From Cupriavidus plantarum (GTDB taxonomy: Bacteria; Pseudomonadota; Gammaproteobacteria; Burkholderiales; Burkholderiaceae), in contig NZ_CAJPUX010000008.1 in the NCBI RefSeq assembly GCF_905397285.1, forward strand, positions 28,666 through 92,665: a DNA stretch of 64,000 bases, given 5' to 3'. Position numbers and translations under genes: made by a program. The notes under the pieces were generated by a model, which was not told where the DNA came from, did not search any database, and was given only the letters and a program-made list of their open reading frames with translations. Positions within the stretch are counted from its first letter, which is position 1. Every line of letters starts with the position of its first letter. This document shows, one piece after another, positions 1 to 8,896 of this stretch.

Positions 1-17
1 CGCACGGCATTCCGGAA

Positions 18-36
18 ATGGATATTCGATATCCAT
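18..36. promoter_or_regulatory. Palindrome upstream of LysR gene (probable autoregulatory LysR box)
   Basis: A perfect inverted repeat has arms ATGGATAT (18-25) and ATATCCAT (29-36) around a TCG centre. It ends 12 bases before the ATG at 49. T19 and A31 form the T-N11-A spacing typical of LysR-type boxes. Its position over the likely promoter suggests autoregulation; this is inference. Confidence 0.5.
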
Positions 37-48
37 GACATTCACGAC

Positions 49-999
49 ATGAATCTATCCCGCGTCGATCTGAACCTGCTGGTCACGTTTGAAGCGCTCT
101 ACCAAACCCGCAACGTCACGCTCGCGGGCCAGCGCCTCAACCGCGCGCAGCCGTCGGTGAGCAATGCACTGACGCGCCTGCGTGTTCTGTTCGGTGACGA
201 CCTGTTCGTGCGCGGCACCGCGGGCATGCAACCCACCGAACTGGCGCATGCGCTGATGCCGGCCATCACGCTCGCGCTCGACCACGTGCGTCAGGCCATG
301 GGGCAATCCGTGGCTTTCGACCCCGCAGTCCCAGCGGGCCGCCGGTTCACCATCGCGGCGAGCGACTATGCGGACATCGTGCTGCTGCCGCGTGTCATCG
401 CCCGTCTCCGAAAGCAGGCACCCGACATCGACCTCCGCGTCATGGCGCTCGATCGCACGACCATCCACGATCAACTCGACCACGGCGTAGCGGACGTGGC
501 CATCAGCGGCCATCTGGCCACGCCGAAGCGTATGGTGCGCACCACGCTGTATCGGGAAGACTTCGTGTGCATCGCGCATCGCGACCACCCCGTGCTGAGC
601 GGGACGCGCCCACGCAGGACCATCGACCTTGCGACATATCTCCGCCTTCCGCACGCCCTCTTCGTCCCCAGCGACGACGGCTCGCGGCGCGGCGTCATCG
701 ACGGCAAGCTCGAGAAACTCGGCCAGCAGCGCCGTGTGGCCGCAACCTTCTCCCATATCGTGGCCCTGCCACTCGCCGTCGCGAGCAGCGACCTCGTGGC
801 GACCATGGCAAGACGCGCGGCGCAACGCCTGGCCACGCCCGACATCAGAATCTATGAATTGCCGAAGGCGCTGACCGATACCGCATTCGATATCGACCTG
901 ATCCACACCCGCAGGGCGCAGGCGGACGCGGGCGTCACGTGGCTACGTCAGGAAATCGCCGCCGCCGTGGCGGAAATCACCAGCGAGGTCAATCGCTGA
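49..999 (+). CDS. LysR-family transcriptional regulator (NodD-like class)
   Basis: The 316-residue product has the length and layout of a LysR regulator. A winged helix-turn-helix lies at about residues 5-65, beginning with the NodD-class opening LSRVDLNLLVTFEAL, and a periplasmic-binding-like effector domain covers about 90-305. The effector and target genes cannot be read from sequence. It converges on the SGNH hydrolase gene, so it probably controls something upstream of the window, itself, or a distant locus. The perfect palindrome at 18-36 suggests autoregulation. The ATG at 49 is the natural start because the HTH begins immediately after it. Confidence 0.9.
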   Translation: MNLSRVDLNLLVTFEALYQTRNVTLAGQRLNRAQPSVSNALTRLRVLFGDDLFVRGTAGMQPTELAHALMPAITLALDHVRQAMGQSVAFDPAVPAGRRFTIAASDYADIVLLPRVIARLRKQAPDIDLRVMALDRTTIHDQLDHGVADVAISGHLATPKRMVRTTLYREDFVCIAHRDHPVLSGTRPRRTIDLATYLRLPHALFVPSDDGSRRGVIDGKLEKLGQQRRVAATFSHIVALPLAVASSDLVATMARRAAQRLATPDIRIYELPKALTDTAFDIDLIHTRRAQADAGVTWLRQEIAAAVAEITSEVNR

Positions 1000-1034
1000 G
1001 TCTTGGGTGGGGCGAACGGCCCGGTCCGAGCCTC

Positions 1035-2216
1035 TCAGCCCGCCTTGGCAAACGGCCCGCCGGCGCCGAAGACCGCTGCCGCGAAGCGCTCCCCCATCCG
1101 CCGATGCGTGGGCCCGTCCGGGTGCAGGGTGTCGGGCAGCGGCATCGCCTCCATGTCGCCTTCACCATAGAGCGCGAGGCCGTCCAGGTAATACAGGTGG
1201 GGATCGCTGGCCGCGCGTTGCGCCACGATCCCGCGCAACACATCGCGAATGACGGTGAGCGTCAGCTTCCCCTGCGCGACGTCCGCCGCGTCTCCGCCCG
1301 CCAGGAACGACAGCCGGCCTTCCGCAAGCGCCGCCGTGTCGAACAGGCTGGGGCCCGGTGTGTGCTCGTGGATCGGGCAGTAAATCGGAGAGACCACCAG
1401 CAACGGCGTATGGGGATGTCCCTCTCGGATCGTGTCGAGGAATCCGTGCACGGCTGGCACGAAGGCACGGCGCCGCATGAGGTCGAAGTTCACGATGTTG
1501 ATGCCGATCTTGACGCTAATGAGATCGGCACGCGTGTCGCGCATCGTTCGCGCGGTGAAAGGATCGAGCAGCGCACTGCCGCCGAGCCCGAGGTTGATCA
1601 GATCCACATGGCTTTGCAACGCCGCCACCGCGGGCCAGATGGTCGTCGGACTGTCGGCATTGGACCCATGGCTGATCGAACTGCCATGATGCAGCCACAC
1701 CCGCCGGCCATCGTTACCCACCGGCGCCACGGGCGCCGACACACGCAGCGCGACGAGTTCCGTGATCTCGTTATACGGCAACCAGATCTCGACACGCTTG
1801 TCGCGGGCGGGCAACTGCGTGAACGCCAGCGTGGCCACGGCGCCGGCCTGCGTGGACGATGTCCCAGTGGCCATATCGAACGTCACGACGTCCCCGCCGT
1901 CCGCACTGCATTGGCGCACGAGCTCCCCGTCGACGAGCAGGTCATACACCCCCACAGGCCGCGGCGGCATTCCCGCATAGACCCGCCGCCTCGGAAACAC
2001 GTCGAGCTCGATATCGGTAGCGGTCGTCCGGAAGGCAAGCCGAATCCCCGCAGGCTGCGCCTCCACCATCGCCAGTTGCGGATCGTCGCATTGCCCCCGC
2101 GCCCAGGCAGGCAGCCGATGCGGCAAGACTCCCCGCGCCGTCGCCTCGATCTCGCGGGCACCCCGAAGGATCGATGGGGAAACGGGCACGGTCACCCAGG
2201 CGGATTGGTCGTTCAT
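1035..2216 (-). CDS. SGNH/GDSL-family hydrolase (esterase/lipase-like)
   Basis: The 393-residue protein appears to have two parts: an N-terminal beta-rich region (about 1-165) and a C-terminal SGNH hydrolase domain. The nucleophile block is GSSIS with Ser180 as likely nucleophile, followed by a GLGG block and a C-terminal Asp-His pair in DTLHPDG. This two-domain arrangement resembles carbohydrate or acyl esterases, but the substrate is unknown. I chose MNDQSAWV at 2216 over an upstream in-frame ATG at 2291 because the extra 25 residues look like non-coding leader. There is no signal peptide, so it is probably cytoplasmic. It is divergent from the Bug protein gene at 2417, with 200 bp between. 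Confidence 0.82.
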   Translation of the reverse strand: MNDQSAWVTVPVSPSILRGAREIEATARGVLPHRLPAWARGQCDDPQLAMVEAQPAGIRLAFRTTATDIELDVFPRRRVYAGMPPRPVGVYDLLVDGELVRQCSADGGDVVTFDMATGTSSTQAGAVATLAFTQLPARDKRVEIWLPYNEITELVALRVSAPVAPVGNDGRRVWLHHGSSISHGSNADSPTTIWPAVAALQSHVDLINLGLGGSALLDPFTARTMRDTRADLISVKIGINIVNFDLMRRRAFVPAVHGFLDTIREGHPHTPLLVVSPIYCPIHEHTPGPSLFDTAALAEGRLSFLAGGDAADVAQGKLTLTVIRDVLRGIVAQRAASDPHLYYLDGLALYGEGDMEAMPLPDTLHPDGPTHRRMGERFAAAVFGAGGPFAKAG

Positions 2217-2311
2217 GATTGTGGAAGTAGAAAGCACGGCGCGGCGCAGTCCGCCATGATATCGCGCCCCAAATCGGCACCATCGCCACACATCAAGGAA
2301 ACCGCCAATAT

Positions 2312-2328
2312 GGAAACGTAAGGTTTCC
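2312..2328. promoter_or_regulatory. Inverted repeat in divergent intergenic region
   Basis: GGAAAC (2312-2317) and GTTTCC (2323-2328) form an inverted repeat. A third copy of GGAAAC lies just upstream at about 2297-2302. The element sits between the divergent hydrolase and Bug genes and could be an operator, but no regulator can be assigned. Confidence 0.3.
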
Positions 2329-2416
2329 CCGTACGCTTGTCTGCCACAGGGCGTCGTTCCCGGAGCGATTCCACGTTAACCCGAGCAAACAAACCGTACA
2401 TCGGAGGAGACTTGTC

Positions 2417-3397
2417 ATGCCGTATCGCCACCCCATTCTCGCAGGCGCCCTTGGTGTCTGTACCGCATTCAGCGCACCGATTGCGGGGGCGCAGCCGGCT
2501 GCTTTTCCCACCAAGCCCATTTCGATCGTCGTGCCGAACCCGCCGGGCGGCGTCGTCGATACCTCGGCGCGGCTGATTGCCGATTCGTTGGCCAAGGAGA
2601 TCGGCCAGGCCGTGGTCATCGACAACCGTGCGGGCGGCAGCGGCAACATCGCCTATCAGCTCGTCGCGCGCGCGCCGAAGGACGGGTACACGTTGCTGGC
2701 CTCCTATTCGGCCTATCACGTGGGCAACCCCTCGATGTTCTCCAAGCTGCCGTGGAGCCAGAAGGATCTGGCGCCCGTGGCGCTGATCTCGGTGGCGACG
2801 AACGTCATCACGGTCAATCCTTCGTTGCCGGCGAATAACCTCAAGGAGTTCATCGCGTATCTGAAGCAGAACCCCGGCAAGGTCAACTACGCTTCGCAGG
2901 GCAATGGCTCGCTGTCCCACGTCGGGACGGAACTGTTCGATCAGGTCACCGATACGCGCATGGTGCACGTCCCCTACAAGGGATCGGGCCCCGCCATTCA
3001 GGATGTGCTCGCGGGTCAGGTACAGGTGTTCATCACGACGCCGCCGTCGGTCATCGGGCATATCCAGACCGGCAAGCTGAAGGCGCTGGCCGTCACCAGC
3101 AAGACGCGGCATCCGATGCTGCCGAATGTCCCGACCACGGCCGAAGCCGGATTGCCCGGTTTCGAACTGGAGGCATGGGTCGCGCTGTTCGCGCCGGCCG
3201 GTACGCCGCCCGAGGTCGTGAACAAGCTCTCGGCGAGCGTGAAGACCGTGCTGGAGCAGTCGGAAACGAAGAAGCGCGCCGAGGGTGTCGGCATCGAAGC
3301 GCGTTATCTCGACCCGGCCGGTCTGTCCGCGCTGGTGGCCAAGGACACCGAGTACTGGGGAAAGATCATCAAGGCCAAGAACATCACGGCCGATTGA
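2417..3397 (+). CDS. Tripartite tricarboxylate transporter substrate-binding protein (TctC/Bug family)
   Basis: The 326-residue protein is a periplasmic binding protein of the Bug family. A signal peptide covers about residues 1-27, followed by the family opening FPTKPISIVVPNPPGG and later blocks such as DNRAGGSGNIA, the PYKGSGPA region and GTPPEVVNKL. Bug proteins bind small carboxylates or other solutes, usually for TctAB permeases, but no tctAB genes are present here, so it is an orphan. A strong ribosome-binding site (GGAGGAG, 2403-2409) precedes the ATG. It is one of four Bug paralogues in this window. Confidence 0.92.
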   Translation: MPYRHPILAGALGVCTAFSAPIAGAQPAAFPTKPISIVVPNPPGGVVDTSARLIADSLAKEIGQAVVIDNRAGGSGNIAYQLVARAPKDGYTLLASYSAYHVGNPSMFSKLPWSQKDLAPVALISVATNVITVNPSLPANNLKEFIAYLKQNPGKVNYASQGNGSLSHVGTELFDQVTDTRMVHVPYKGSGPAIQDVLAGQVQVFITTPPSVIGHIQTGKLKALAVTSKTRHPMLPNVPTTAEAGLPGFELEAWVALFAPAGTPPEVVNKLSASVKTVLEQSETKKRAEGVGIEARYLDPAGLSALVAKDTEYWGKIIKAKNITAD

Positions 3398-3417
3398 GAA
3401 AGAAACCGAGCGAAAAA

Positions 3418-3729
3418 CTAAGCGGCACCTTCCCGCAACAGCGCCCAGCCCTGGTCGTCTCCCCCCTTGGCTTCACGATACCGCCAGTCCGCACCGCACT
3501 GCGCGCAGTGAAACAGGCTGATCGTTTCCGAATAGGATCCGGGGAGCTTCCGGCGCTGGGTATCCGTGATGCGCAACGCGGGATGCCCGGGGGCACCAAG
3601 TGTGTCGCGCTGAATCGAGAGACAGTTTTCGCAGAGTGGCATTCCGGTCTCGATAACGAGGGGAAGGCCACTGTAGCATCCTTCACGCGATGCGGCAGGA
3701 TCTTTCGCCGCCGATTGCGCGGCCTTCAT
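3418..3729 (-). CDS. Small hypothetical protein with two CxxC zinc knuckles
   Basis: The 103-residue product is not a family I can name. It has two CxxC pairs (Cys33/Cys36 and Cys75/Cys78, in LCENC and HCAQC), the pattern of a zinc ribbon. The ATG at 3729 overlaps the stop of the upstream minus-strand gene by four bases, which supports both this start and translational coupling. An internal Met30 just before the first knuckle is an alternative start. The function is unknown; a metal-binding or nucleic-acid-binding role is a guess. Confidence 0.55.
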   Translation of the reverse strand: MKAAQSAAKDPAASREGCYSGLPLVIETGMPLCENCLSIQRDTLGAPGHPALRITDTQRRKLPGSYSETISLFHCAQCGADWRYREAKGGDDQGWALLREGAA

Positions 3730-3962
3730 GCGGCGCGGAGTTTCTGGATCGTCGCGGCACCCGCCTTGATCCCCGCACGAATCGCGTCACGCTCCGTCGA
3801 ATGCGTGGACGCACGCATCGTCACGTTAGCGACCACACGCTCGATACCGGCGGCATAACGGCGAATCAGGTACGTCGGAAACCATACGCCGGGTTCCTGC
3901 TGGATGGGATATACGGCAACGGTATAGGGTGAAGCGGGTGAAGTCGGAAAGAATGTCGTCAT
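3726..3962 (-). CDS. Small hypothetical protein
   Basis: The 78-residue product begins MTTFFPTSP and has no family signature I recognise. The N-terminal half looks beta-rich (YTVAVYPIQ...) and the C-terminal half reads as an Ala-rich helix, somewhat like small HicB/antitoxin-type folds, but I see no partner toxin gene. I chose the start at 3962 because the upstream in-frame extension is Arg/Ser-rich and unlike a real N-terminus. It is followed by the zinc-knuckle gene with an ATGA overlap, so the two form a small operon. Confidence 0.5.
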   Translation of the reverse strand: MTTFFPTSPASPYTVAVYPIQQEPGVWFPTYLIRRYAAGIERVVANVTMRASTHSTERDAIRAGIKAGAATIQKLRAA

Positions 3963-4156
3963 ATTGGTTTTATAAGGATGAGCGCGCGCATTGCCATAAA
4001 ACATGGCGTCGAAGCGAAGCTTGCGATGCGAGGCGATATTGGAGGATGCCCGTGGCACGCGGATGACACGCGCGGATGACACACGCGGAGCGAGCGGACG
4101 GGAGGTAGTCAGGGGCAAAAAGCGGCGAACTTTTTAATGTAATGTGTCGCCGGCCC

Positions 4157-4178
4157 GTCATTCCGAAGCAGGAATGAC
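4157..4178. terminator. Hairpin downstream of the M16 peptidase gene
   Basis: GTCATTCC (4157-4164) pairs with GGAATGAC (4171-4178) around a 6-nt loop. A second small hairpin, CACTGT (4182-4187) with ACAGTG (4193-4198), lies next to it. Both are just past the stop of the minus-strand M16 gene and may end its transcript. There is no strong T-run, so this is tentative; the first hairpin also resembles short interspersed palindromes. Confidence 0.4.
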
Positions 4179-4213
4179 AGCCACTGTAACACACAGTGCG
4201 GAAGCCGCCCGCC

Positions 4214-7024
4214 CTACGGCCGTGCAGGCGTCGACAGCGCGCCCGCGAACACCGTCGTCACGCGCTGGGGATCGATGTACTTGCGAATCGCCGCGTTGAC
4301 CGACGCCACGGTCGCATTGCGCACGCGCTGTTCCTGCGATGCGGCGAACGCCATCGTATGGCCGGCATCGAGCTGATCCGCCATGATCTGCGCCAGCACG
4401 CTGTCCCGCGTGAGACTCACGGTGGTCTGCTCCAGCAGGCCGCGTTTGGCATCGGCGAGCTCCTGCTCCGTGATGCCGTCGCGCACAAAGCGCGACAGCT
4501 CTTCCGCGGCCGCCTGCTTCACACGATCGAGATTGCGCGGCGCGAACGAGGCCCGCACCGTAAAGCTGCTCGCGGTGTCGATCGCCCCTACCTGCAGGCG
4601 ACTCCCCGCCGAATAGCTGATGCCGTCGCGCTGCCGGATCCGCTCGGACAGCCTGCCGCGCAGCGGATTGCCGCCATATACGCGATTGGCGATCGCCAGA
4701 TCCGGAAAGTCGGGAGAGGACGTGGTCATGTCCATCGCGACCCGTGCGAGGTAGATCGCACTGGCATTCTCCGCCGTCGGCACAGTCAAGGTGGCCGGTG
4801 CGATCCGGCGGGACGGCCGATCGATCCGCACGTAGGGCTCGGGCGCGTTCCAGTCGCCGAATAGCGCCTCCAGCTGCCGCTTCGCCGCCTCGGCATCGAC
4901 GTCGCCCACGAGCGCCACCTGTGCATGGCTCGCGCCATAGAAGCGCCGGTGAAACTCGCGAACATCTTCCACACGCACGGCGCCGATGCCGGCGATGCTC
5001 TCCTGCTGGCTCGGCGTGTACCGCGGATCGCCGGCCGGATAGGGATTGCCATGCCGATCCATCGCGATCGATGCGACCGCATCCGGCGCATTGCCAAGGC
5101 GCTCGCGCTCCGCGACGCTGCCGTGCCGGACGTCATCGAACTCGGTGGCATTCAGTGTCGGCGCGCGCAGGATATCGCGCAACATCGGCAGGAACGCCGC
5201 CAGGTGCTCGCGCCGCGTTTCGAACTGCACGATCGCGCGGTCCGCTTGCGCGCTGATGCGCACCGTGGCGCCAAGGGCCGCCAGCGCATCGGCAAGCTGC
5301 TGTCGATCGAGGCCGCCCGCGCCACGCGCCAGCGTGGCCGCCGTGAGCGCCGCCACGTACGCGCGGCCTCTCAGGCGTTCGGCCGACCCCATGTTGAGGA
5401 CCATCACGCCCGTCACCGCGTTGCCCCGCGTCGGGCGGCTCAGCACAGCGAGCTTCATGCCATTGGCGATGGCGAAACGCTGGGTATGCTTCTCGATGTT
5501 GTCGGGCGATGGATCGAACGGCGGCGGCGGCGGGGGTACGGGCCTGCCGCGATAGCCCTCGACTTCGCGCGCAAGATCCACGGGCGTCGGCATCTCCACG
5601 CGTTGGGATTGCGCCGCGGGAATCAACCGGCCCTCCGTACGATTGGCCGGGCGAAGGTATTGCGTGGCAACGCGCTGCACGTCCTGCACCCGCACGGCAT
5701 CTACCCGATCCCGCAGCAGGAACAGCAATCGCCAGTCGCCCCACGCCACGGCCTCGGACAACTGCATGGTCAGCGTGTCAGGATTCTTGAACAGCGTCTC
5801 GATGGCGTTGCGCGCTTCCACCCGGACGCGCTCCAGTTCCTTCTCCGTGATGGGATGCGACGCAAGTCCCTCGATCTGCCCGACCAGCGCCGCGCGGGCG
5901 GGTTCGATCGATTGCCCCTTTGGAATCTCGGCCAGAAACAGCACGGTACCCGGATCATGCATGGCATCGATCGACGCCGACGCACTGGTCGCCACTCTGG
6001 TTTCGACGAGGCTCCGGTACAGGCGTCCACCCGACGGTCCGGCCATCACCTGCAGGAGCATCCATAGCGGCACCGCATCGGGATGCGCGGCCTGCGGCAC
6101 GTGATACATCTCGCCGAGCAATTGCGTATCGCCAGCGCGCCGGAGTGTCACGAGCCGCTCGCCCTCCTGCGCGGGCTCGACCGTCACGGCGGGCAGCGGC
6201 GTTCGCTCGGGACGCGGGATCGGACCGAAGTAGGTCGAGATCGTCTCGAGTACCCACGTGGGATCGAACTTGCCGCCGATCAGCAGCACGGCGTTATCGG
6301 GCTGGTAGTAGCGCCGATAGAACGCGCGCAGCATGGGAATGGAAACGCGCTCTACGTCCTGGCGCGTGCCGATATTGGCCTTGCCGTACGGATGCCATTC
6401 GTAGGCGGTGGCATTCAACGCCTGATACAGGACACGATCGGGCCGCGTCTGCCCGATCTCCATCTCGTTGAGCACGACAGGCATCTCGCTGCGGAGGTCG
6501 TTCGCCTCGATGCGGCTGTTGACCATGCGGTCCGCTTCCAGGCTCAACAACCATTCGAGGTTGTCCTCGCTGGATGGGAACGTCGCGAAGTAGTTCGTGC
6601 GGTCGGGCGCGGTGGTGCCATTGGCGAGCATGCCGCGGCGCGCAAACTCCTCGCGCAGCGCCGTCGCCGTCCACCGGGCGGTGCCCTTGAACTGCATGTG
6701 TTCCAGCAGATGCGCCATGCCGGCTTCGCCACGGCCTTCATCGCGGCTGCCGACCAGATACGTGATGTTCACCGTCGTGCGCGGCACCGCATCGTCCGGC
6801 GCGAGCAGCACGCGCAGGCCGTTGGGCAAGCGGTACTCGCTCACGCCTTCGACCGTGGTGACGAACGTATAGGCAGCGGTGGCCGATGCCGGGGCAGAGG
6901 CAGAGGCAGAGGTCGATGGCGGTGGCGGCGCGGCGAGCGAAGGGCCCGCCGCACCCAGTGCGAGGACGCAGGCAGACAGCAGGCTGATCGCTCGGCACAC
7001 GATGACACGACTCCACGGAATCAC
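4214..7024 (-). CDS. M16-family zinc metallopeptidase, exported, two-domain
   Basis: The 936-residue protein has an N-terminal signal sequence (about 1-31) and then an Ala/Pro/Ser-rich linker. The first M16 unit carries the inverted zinc motif HLLEH at residues 105-109, with a downstream Glu in the NEMEIGQ segment expected to complete the site. A second M16-like half (about 500-930) lacks HxxEH, as is usual for the inactive half of pitrilysin/PqqL-type enzymes. It is predicted to degrade peptides in the periplasm. It stands alone; the SDR gene to its right is also on the minus strand but is separated by 125 bp. Confidence 0.9.
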   Translation of the reverse strand: MIPWSRVIVCRAISLLSACVLALGAAGPSLAAPPPPSTSASASAPASATAAYTFVTTVEGVSEYRLPNGLRVLLAPDDAVPRTTVNITYLVGSRDEGRGEAGMAHLLEHMQFKGTARWTATALREEFARRGMLANGTTAPDRTNYFATFPSSEDNLEWLLSLEADRMVNSRIEANDLRSEMPVVLNEMEIGQTRPDRVLYQALNATAYEWHPYGKANIGTRQDVERVSIPMLRAFYRRYYQPDNAVLLIGGKFDPTWVLETISTYFGPIPRPERTPLPAVTVEPAQEGERLVTLRRAGDTQLLGEMYHVPQAAHPDAVPLWMLLQVMAGPSGGRLYRSLVETRVATSASASIDAMHDPGTVLFLAEIPKGQSIEPARAALVGQIEGLASHPITEKELERVRVEARNAIETLFKNPDTLTMQLSEAVAWGDWRLLFLLRDRVDAVRVQDVQRVATQYLRPANRTEGRLIPAAQSQRVEMPTPVDLAREVEGYRGRPVPPPPPPFDPSPDNIEKHTQRFAIANGMKLAVLSRPTRGNAVTGVMVLNMGSAERLRGRAYVAALTAATLARGAGGLDRQQLADALAALGATVRISAQADRAIVQFETRREHLAAFLPMLRDILRAPTLNATEFDDVRHGSVAERERLGNAPDAVASIAMDRHGNPYPAGDPRYTPSQQESIAGIGAVRVEDVREFHRRFYGASHAQVALVGDVDAEAAKRQLEALFGDWNAPEPYVRIDRPSRRIAPATLTVPTAENASAIYLARVAMDMTTSSPDFPDLAIANRVYGGNPLRGRLSERIRQRDGISYSAGSRLQVGAIDTASSFTVRASFAPRNLDRVKQAAAEELSRFVRDGITEQELADAKRGLLEQTTVSLTRDSVLAQIMADQLDAGHTMAFAASQEQRVRNATVASVNAAIRKYIDPQRVTTVFAGALSTPARP

Positions 7025-7149
7025 GCTCCATCAGAGTGTGGTGGCAGCCCCGCGCAAAGGGAATTCAGTTTTTTCGACGGCGTGTTAACCGATTTTCCCG
7101 ATGCCTTGCGTCCCGTCTGCCCGCGCAACCTGTCATGACGATCGCTCCG

Positions 7150-7908
7150 TCACACGCCGAGACCACCGGCGATGTTGATGACCTCGCCCGTGATGTAGCC
7201 CGCATGGGGTCCCGCAAGAAAACACGCGGTCGCGGCGACCTCTTCGAGCGTCGCGATGCGCCGAATGGGATGCAGGTTCATCAGCGCCTCGGGCACGCCA
7301 TCTCCGAGCACATCGGCCGCCATGTCCGTCGGCATGACCCCGGGCTGGATGACGTTGGCGGTGATGTTCCGCCCGCCCAGGTCGCGGGCGACGCCCTTCG
7401 CGTAGCCGATCAGCGCGGCCTTGCTGCCCGCATAGTCGGCCGCGCCGGCAAACGGCACGTGAGTGCCCAGCAGCGAGCCAATAAACACGATGCGACCGCC
7501 ATCGGAGAGCACTGGCGCCGCCGCGCGCGTGACCGAAACGGTGCCCATGACATTGATCTGCCACTGCCGGTCGAGGTTCGGCACGTCGAGATCGCGATCG
7601 TCGACGGTCTTCCCCTGCACAGCGATTGCCGCGTTGTTGACGAGGATATCGAGCCGTCCAAAATGCGCCACGACACGATCGATCAGCGGACTGGCCGCCG
7701 CCATGTCGGCCTGATCGCTGCGGATGGCGAGGGCACGAACGCCTTTCGCGCGCAGCGTGTCCGCCACCGCCTCCGCCTTGTCGGCGGACGCGACATACGT
7801 AATGGCCACGTCCGCCCCCTCGTTCGCGAACGTTTCGGCGATCCGCGCGCCAAGGCCGCGGGAACCGCCCGTGACCAGCGCGACCTTTCCTTTCAATGAT
7901 CCCTGCAT
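7150..7908 (-). CDS. SDR-family NAD(P)-dependent oxidoreductase
   Basis: The 252-residue protein is a classical short-chain dehydrogenase. It has the cofactor motif TGGSRGLG (13-20), NNAA (91-94), catalytic Ser145, and Tyr159/Lys163 in DYAGSK. The residues after the first Gly-rich strand do not decide between NADH and NADPH. It is divergent from a TetR regulator, and the 169-bp gap holds at least two TAAC-N4-GTTA palindromes, so it is probably the repressed target. The substrate is unknown. Confidence 0.9.
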   Translation of the reverse strand: MQGSLKGKVALVTGGSRGLGARIAETFANEGADVAITYVASADKAEAVADTLRAKGVRALAIRSDQADMAAASPLIDRVVAHFGRLDILVNNAAIAVQGKTVDDRDLDVPNLDRQWQINVMGTVSVTRAAAPVLSDGGRIVFIGSLLGTHVPFAGAADYAGSKAALIGYAKGVARDLGGRNITANVIQPGVMPTDMAADVLGDGVPEALMNLHPIRRIATLEEVAATACFLAGPHAGYITGEVINIAGGLGV

Positions 7909-7942
7909 GAATACGCCTCCGGTTGAGATGTCAAACTTTTCG

Positions 7943-8026
7943 TAACGGCCATTACGTTAACGAACGTTACGTTATCGGCAAAAGGCATGTCAAGGGAGCG
8001 GGACTAAAAAAACATAACGAGTGTTA
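7943..8026. promoter_or_regulatory. Multiple TetR-type operators between SDR and TetR genes
   Basis: Two copies of TAAC-N4-GTTA are present, at 7958-7969 and 8015-8026. A third near-copy, TAAC-N4-ATTA, lies at 7943-7954. Repeated short palindromes between a divergent TetR gene and an oxidoreductase are the normal layout for a TetR repressor that controls both itself and its neighbour. Binding by this TetR is inferred. Confidence 0.6.
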
Positions 8027-8077
8027 CGATACGGCTTTGCGGAAAGCACAATCGAGGCACTGGAGAGCACTGCAGGT

Positions 8078-8698
8078 ATGGGACGTCATCGCGAATTCGA
8101 TGTCGAGCAGGCGCTGGACGCGGCGCTATGCGTGTTCTGGCGGAAGGGATACGAGGGCGCGTCCTACGCCGATCTGACGCAGGCCACGGGCGTGGAACGC
8201 CCGGCGCTCTACGCAGCGTTCGGCAACAAGGAAGCCTTGTTCCGCCGCGCGCTGGAGCGCTATTACGCCCACTACCTCGACTTCTTCCCGGCCGCCCTTG
8301 AACTCCCCACCTCGCGCGAGGTGGCGACAGCCATCCTGCGAGGGACCGCCGAAGTCAACACGCGCTACCCGGACCGCACCGGTTGTCTCGGCGTGCATGG
8401 CGCGCTCGCCGTCTCCAGTGAATCGGAATCCGTACGCTGCGCCGTCACGGAGGCGCGTGCGAACGGCCAGGCGCTGCTGCAGGCAAGACTCGAGCGCGCG
8501 CGCGCGGAAGGCGATCTTCCCGCATCGGCAGACTGCGCCGCATTGGCGGCCTACGTTTGCGCCGTGGCGCATGGCATGGCGGTTCAGGCCAAGGCAGGCT
8601 TCAGCCGCCAGACACTGGAAGCGGTCGCCGAACAGGCGCTGGCGACGTGGCCTGCGGGCACCGCGCGCGCCAGGAAGCGCAGGACAGCCGCCGCCTGA
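8078..8698 (+). CDS. TetR/AcrR-family transcriptional regulator
   Basis: The 206-residue protein has an N-terminal TetR helix-turn-helix (about 8-55, with ATGVERPALYAAFGNKEALF as the recognition region) and a helical ligand-binding domain. I chose MGRHREFD at 8078 over an upstream in-frame codon at 8021, because the upstream extension overlaps the operator at 8015-8026 and TetR proteins normally start just before the HTH. It probably represses the divergent SDR gene. The inducer is unknown. Confidence 0.88.
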   Translation: MGRHREFDVEQALDAALCVFWRKGYEGASYADLTQATGVERPALYAAFGNKEALFRRALERYYAHYLDFFPAALELPTSREVATAILRGTAEVNTRYPDRTGCLGVHGALAVSSESESVRCAVTEARANGQALLQARLERARAEGDLPASADCAALAAYVCAVAHGMAVQAKAGFSRQTLEAVAEQALATWPAGTARARKRRTAAA

Positions 8699-8893
8699 TC
8701 AGCTACCCGAGCCACTACCCGAGCCACCAATCTCTTCGAGCAGCCACGCCTTGAACGCGAGCACCGCCGGCTGCTGGCGGCTCTGCTTGCGGTAGACCAG
8801 GTAATACGCCAGCTCGCAGCCCTGCACTTCGGCGAACGGCTTTACCAGCCGCCCCTCGGCGAGGTCGCGCTGGACGAGCACGGTTTTTCCGCT
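8699..8893 (-). pseudogene. 3' remnant of a LysR-family regulator gene
   Basis: On the minus strand the last 60 or so codons before the stop at 8699 read as the C-terminal end of a GcvA-like LysR regulator. The segment contains RDLAEGRLVKPF, the same block seen as QDLAEGRLVRLF in the intact LysR at 20936-21874. Homology stops at about 8893, just before the AraC gene on the other strand, and no LysR HTH is found nearby. The final codons encode Gly-Ser repeats arising from a short duplication. I read this as a truncated gene whose 5' part was lost when the AraC locus arrived or rearranged. Confidence 0.6.
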
Positions 8894-8896
8894 ACG

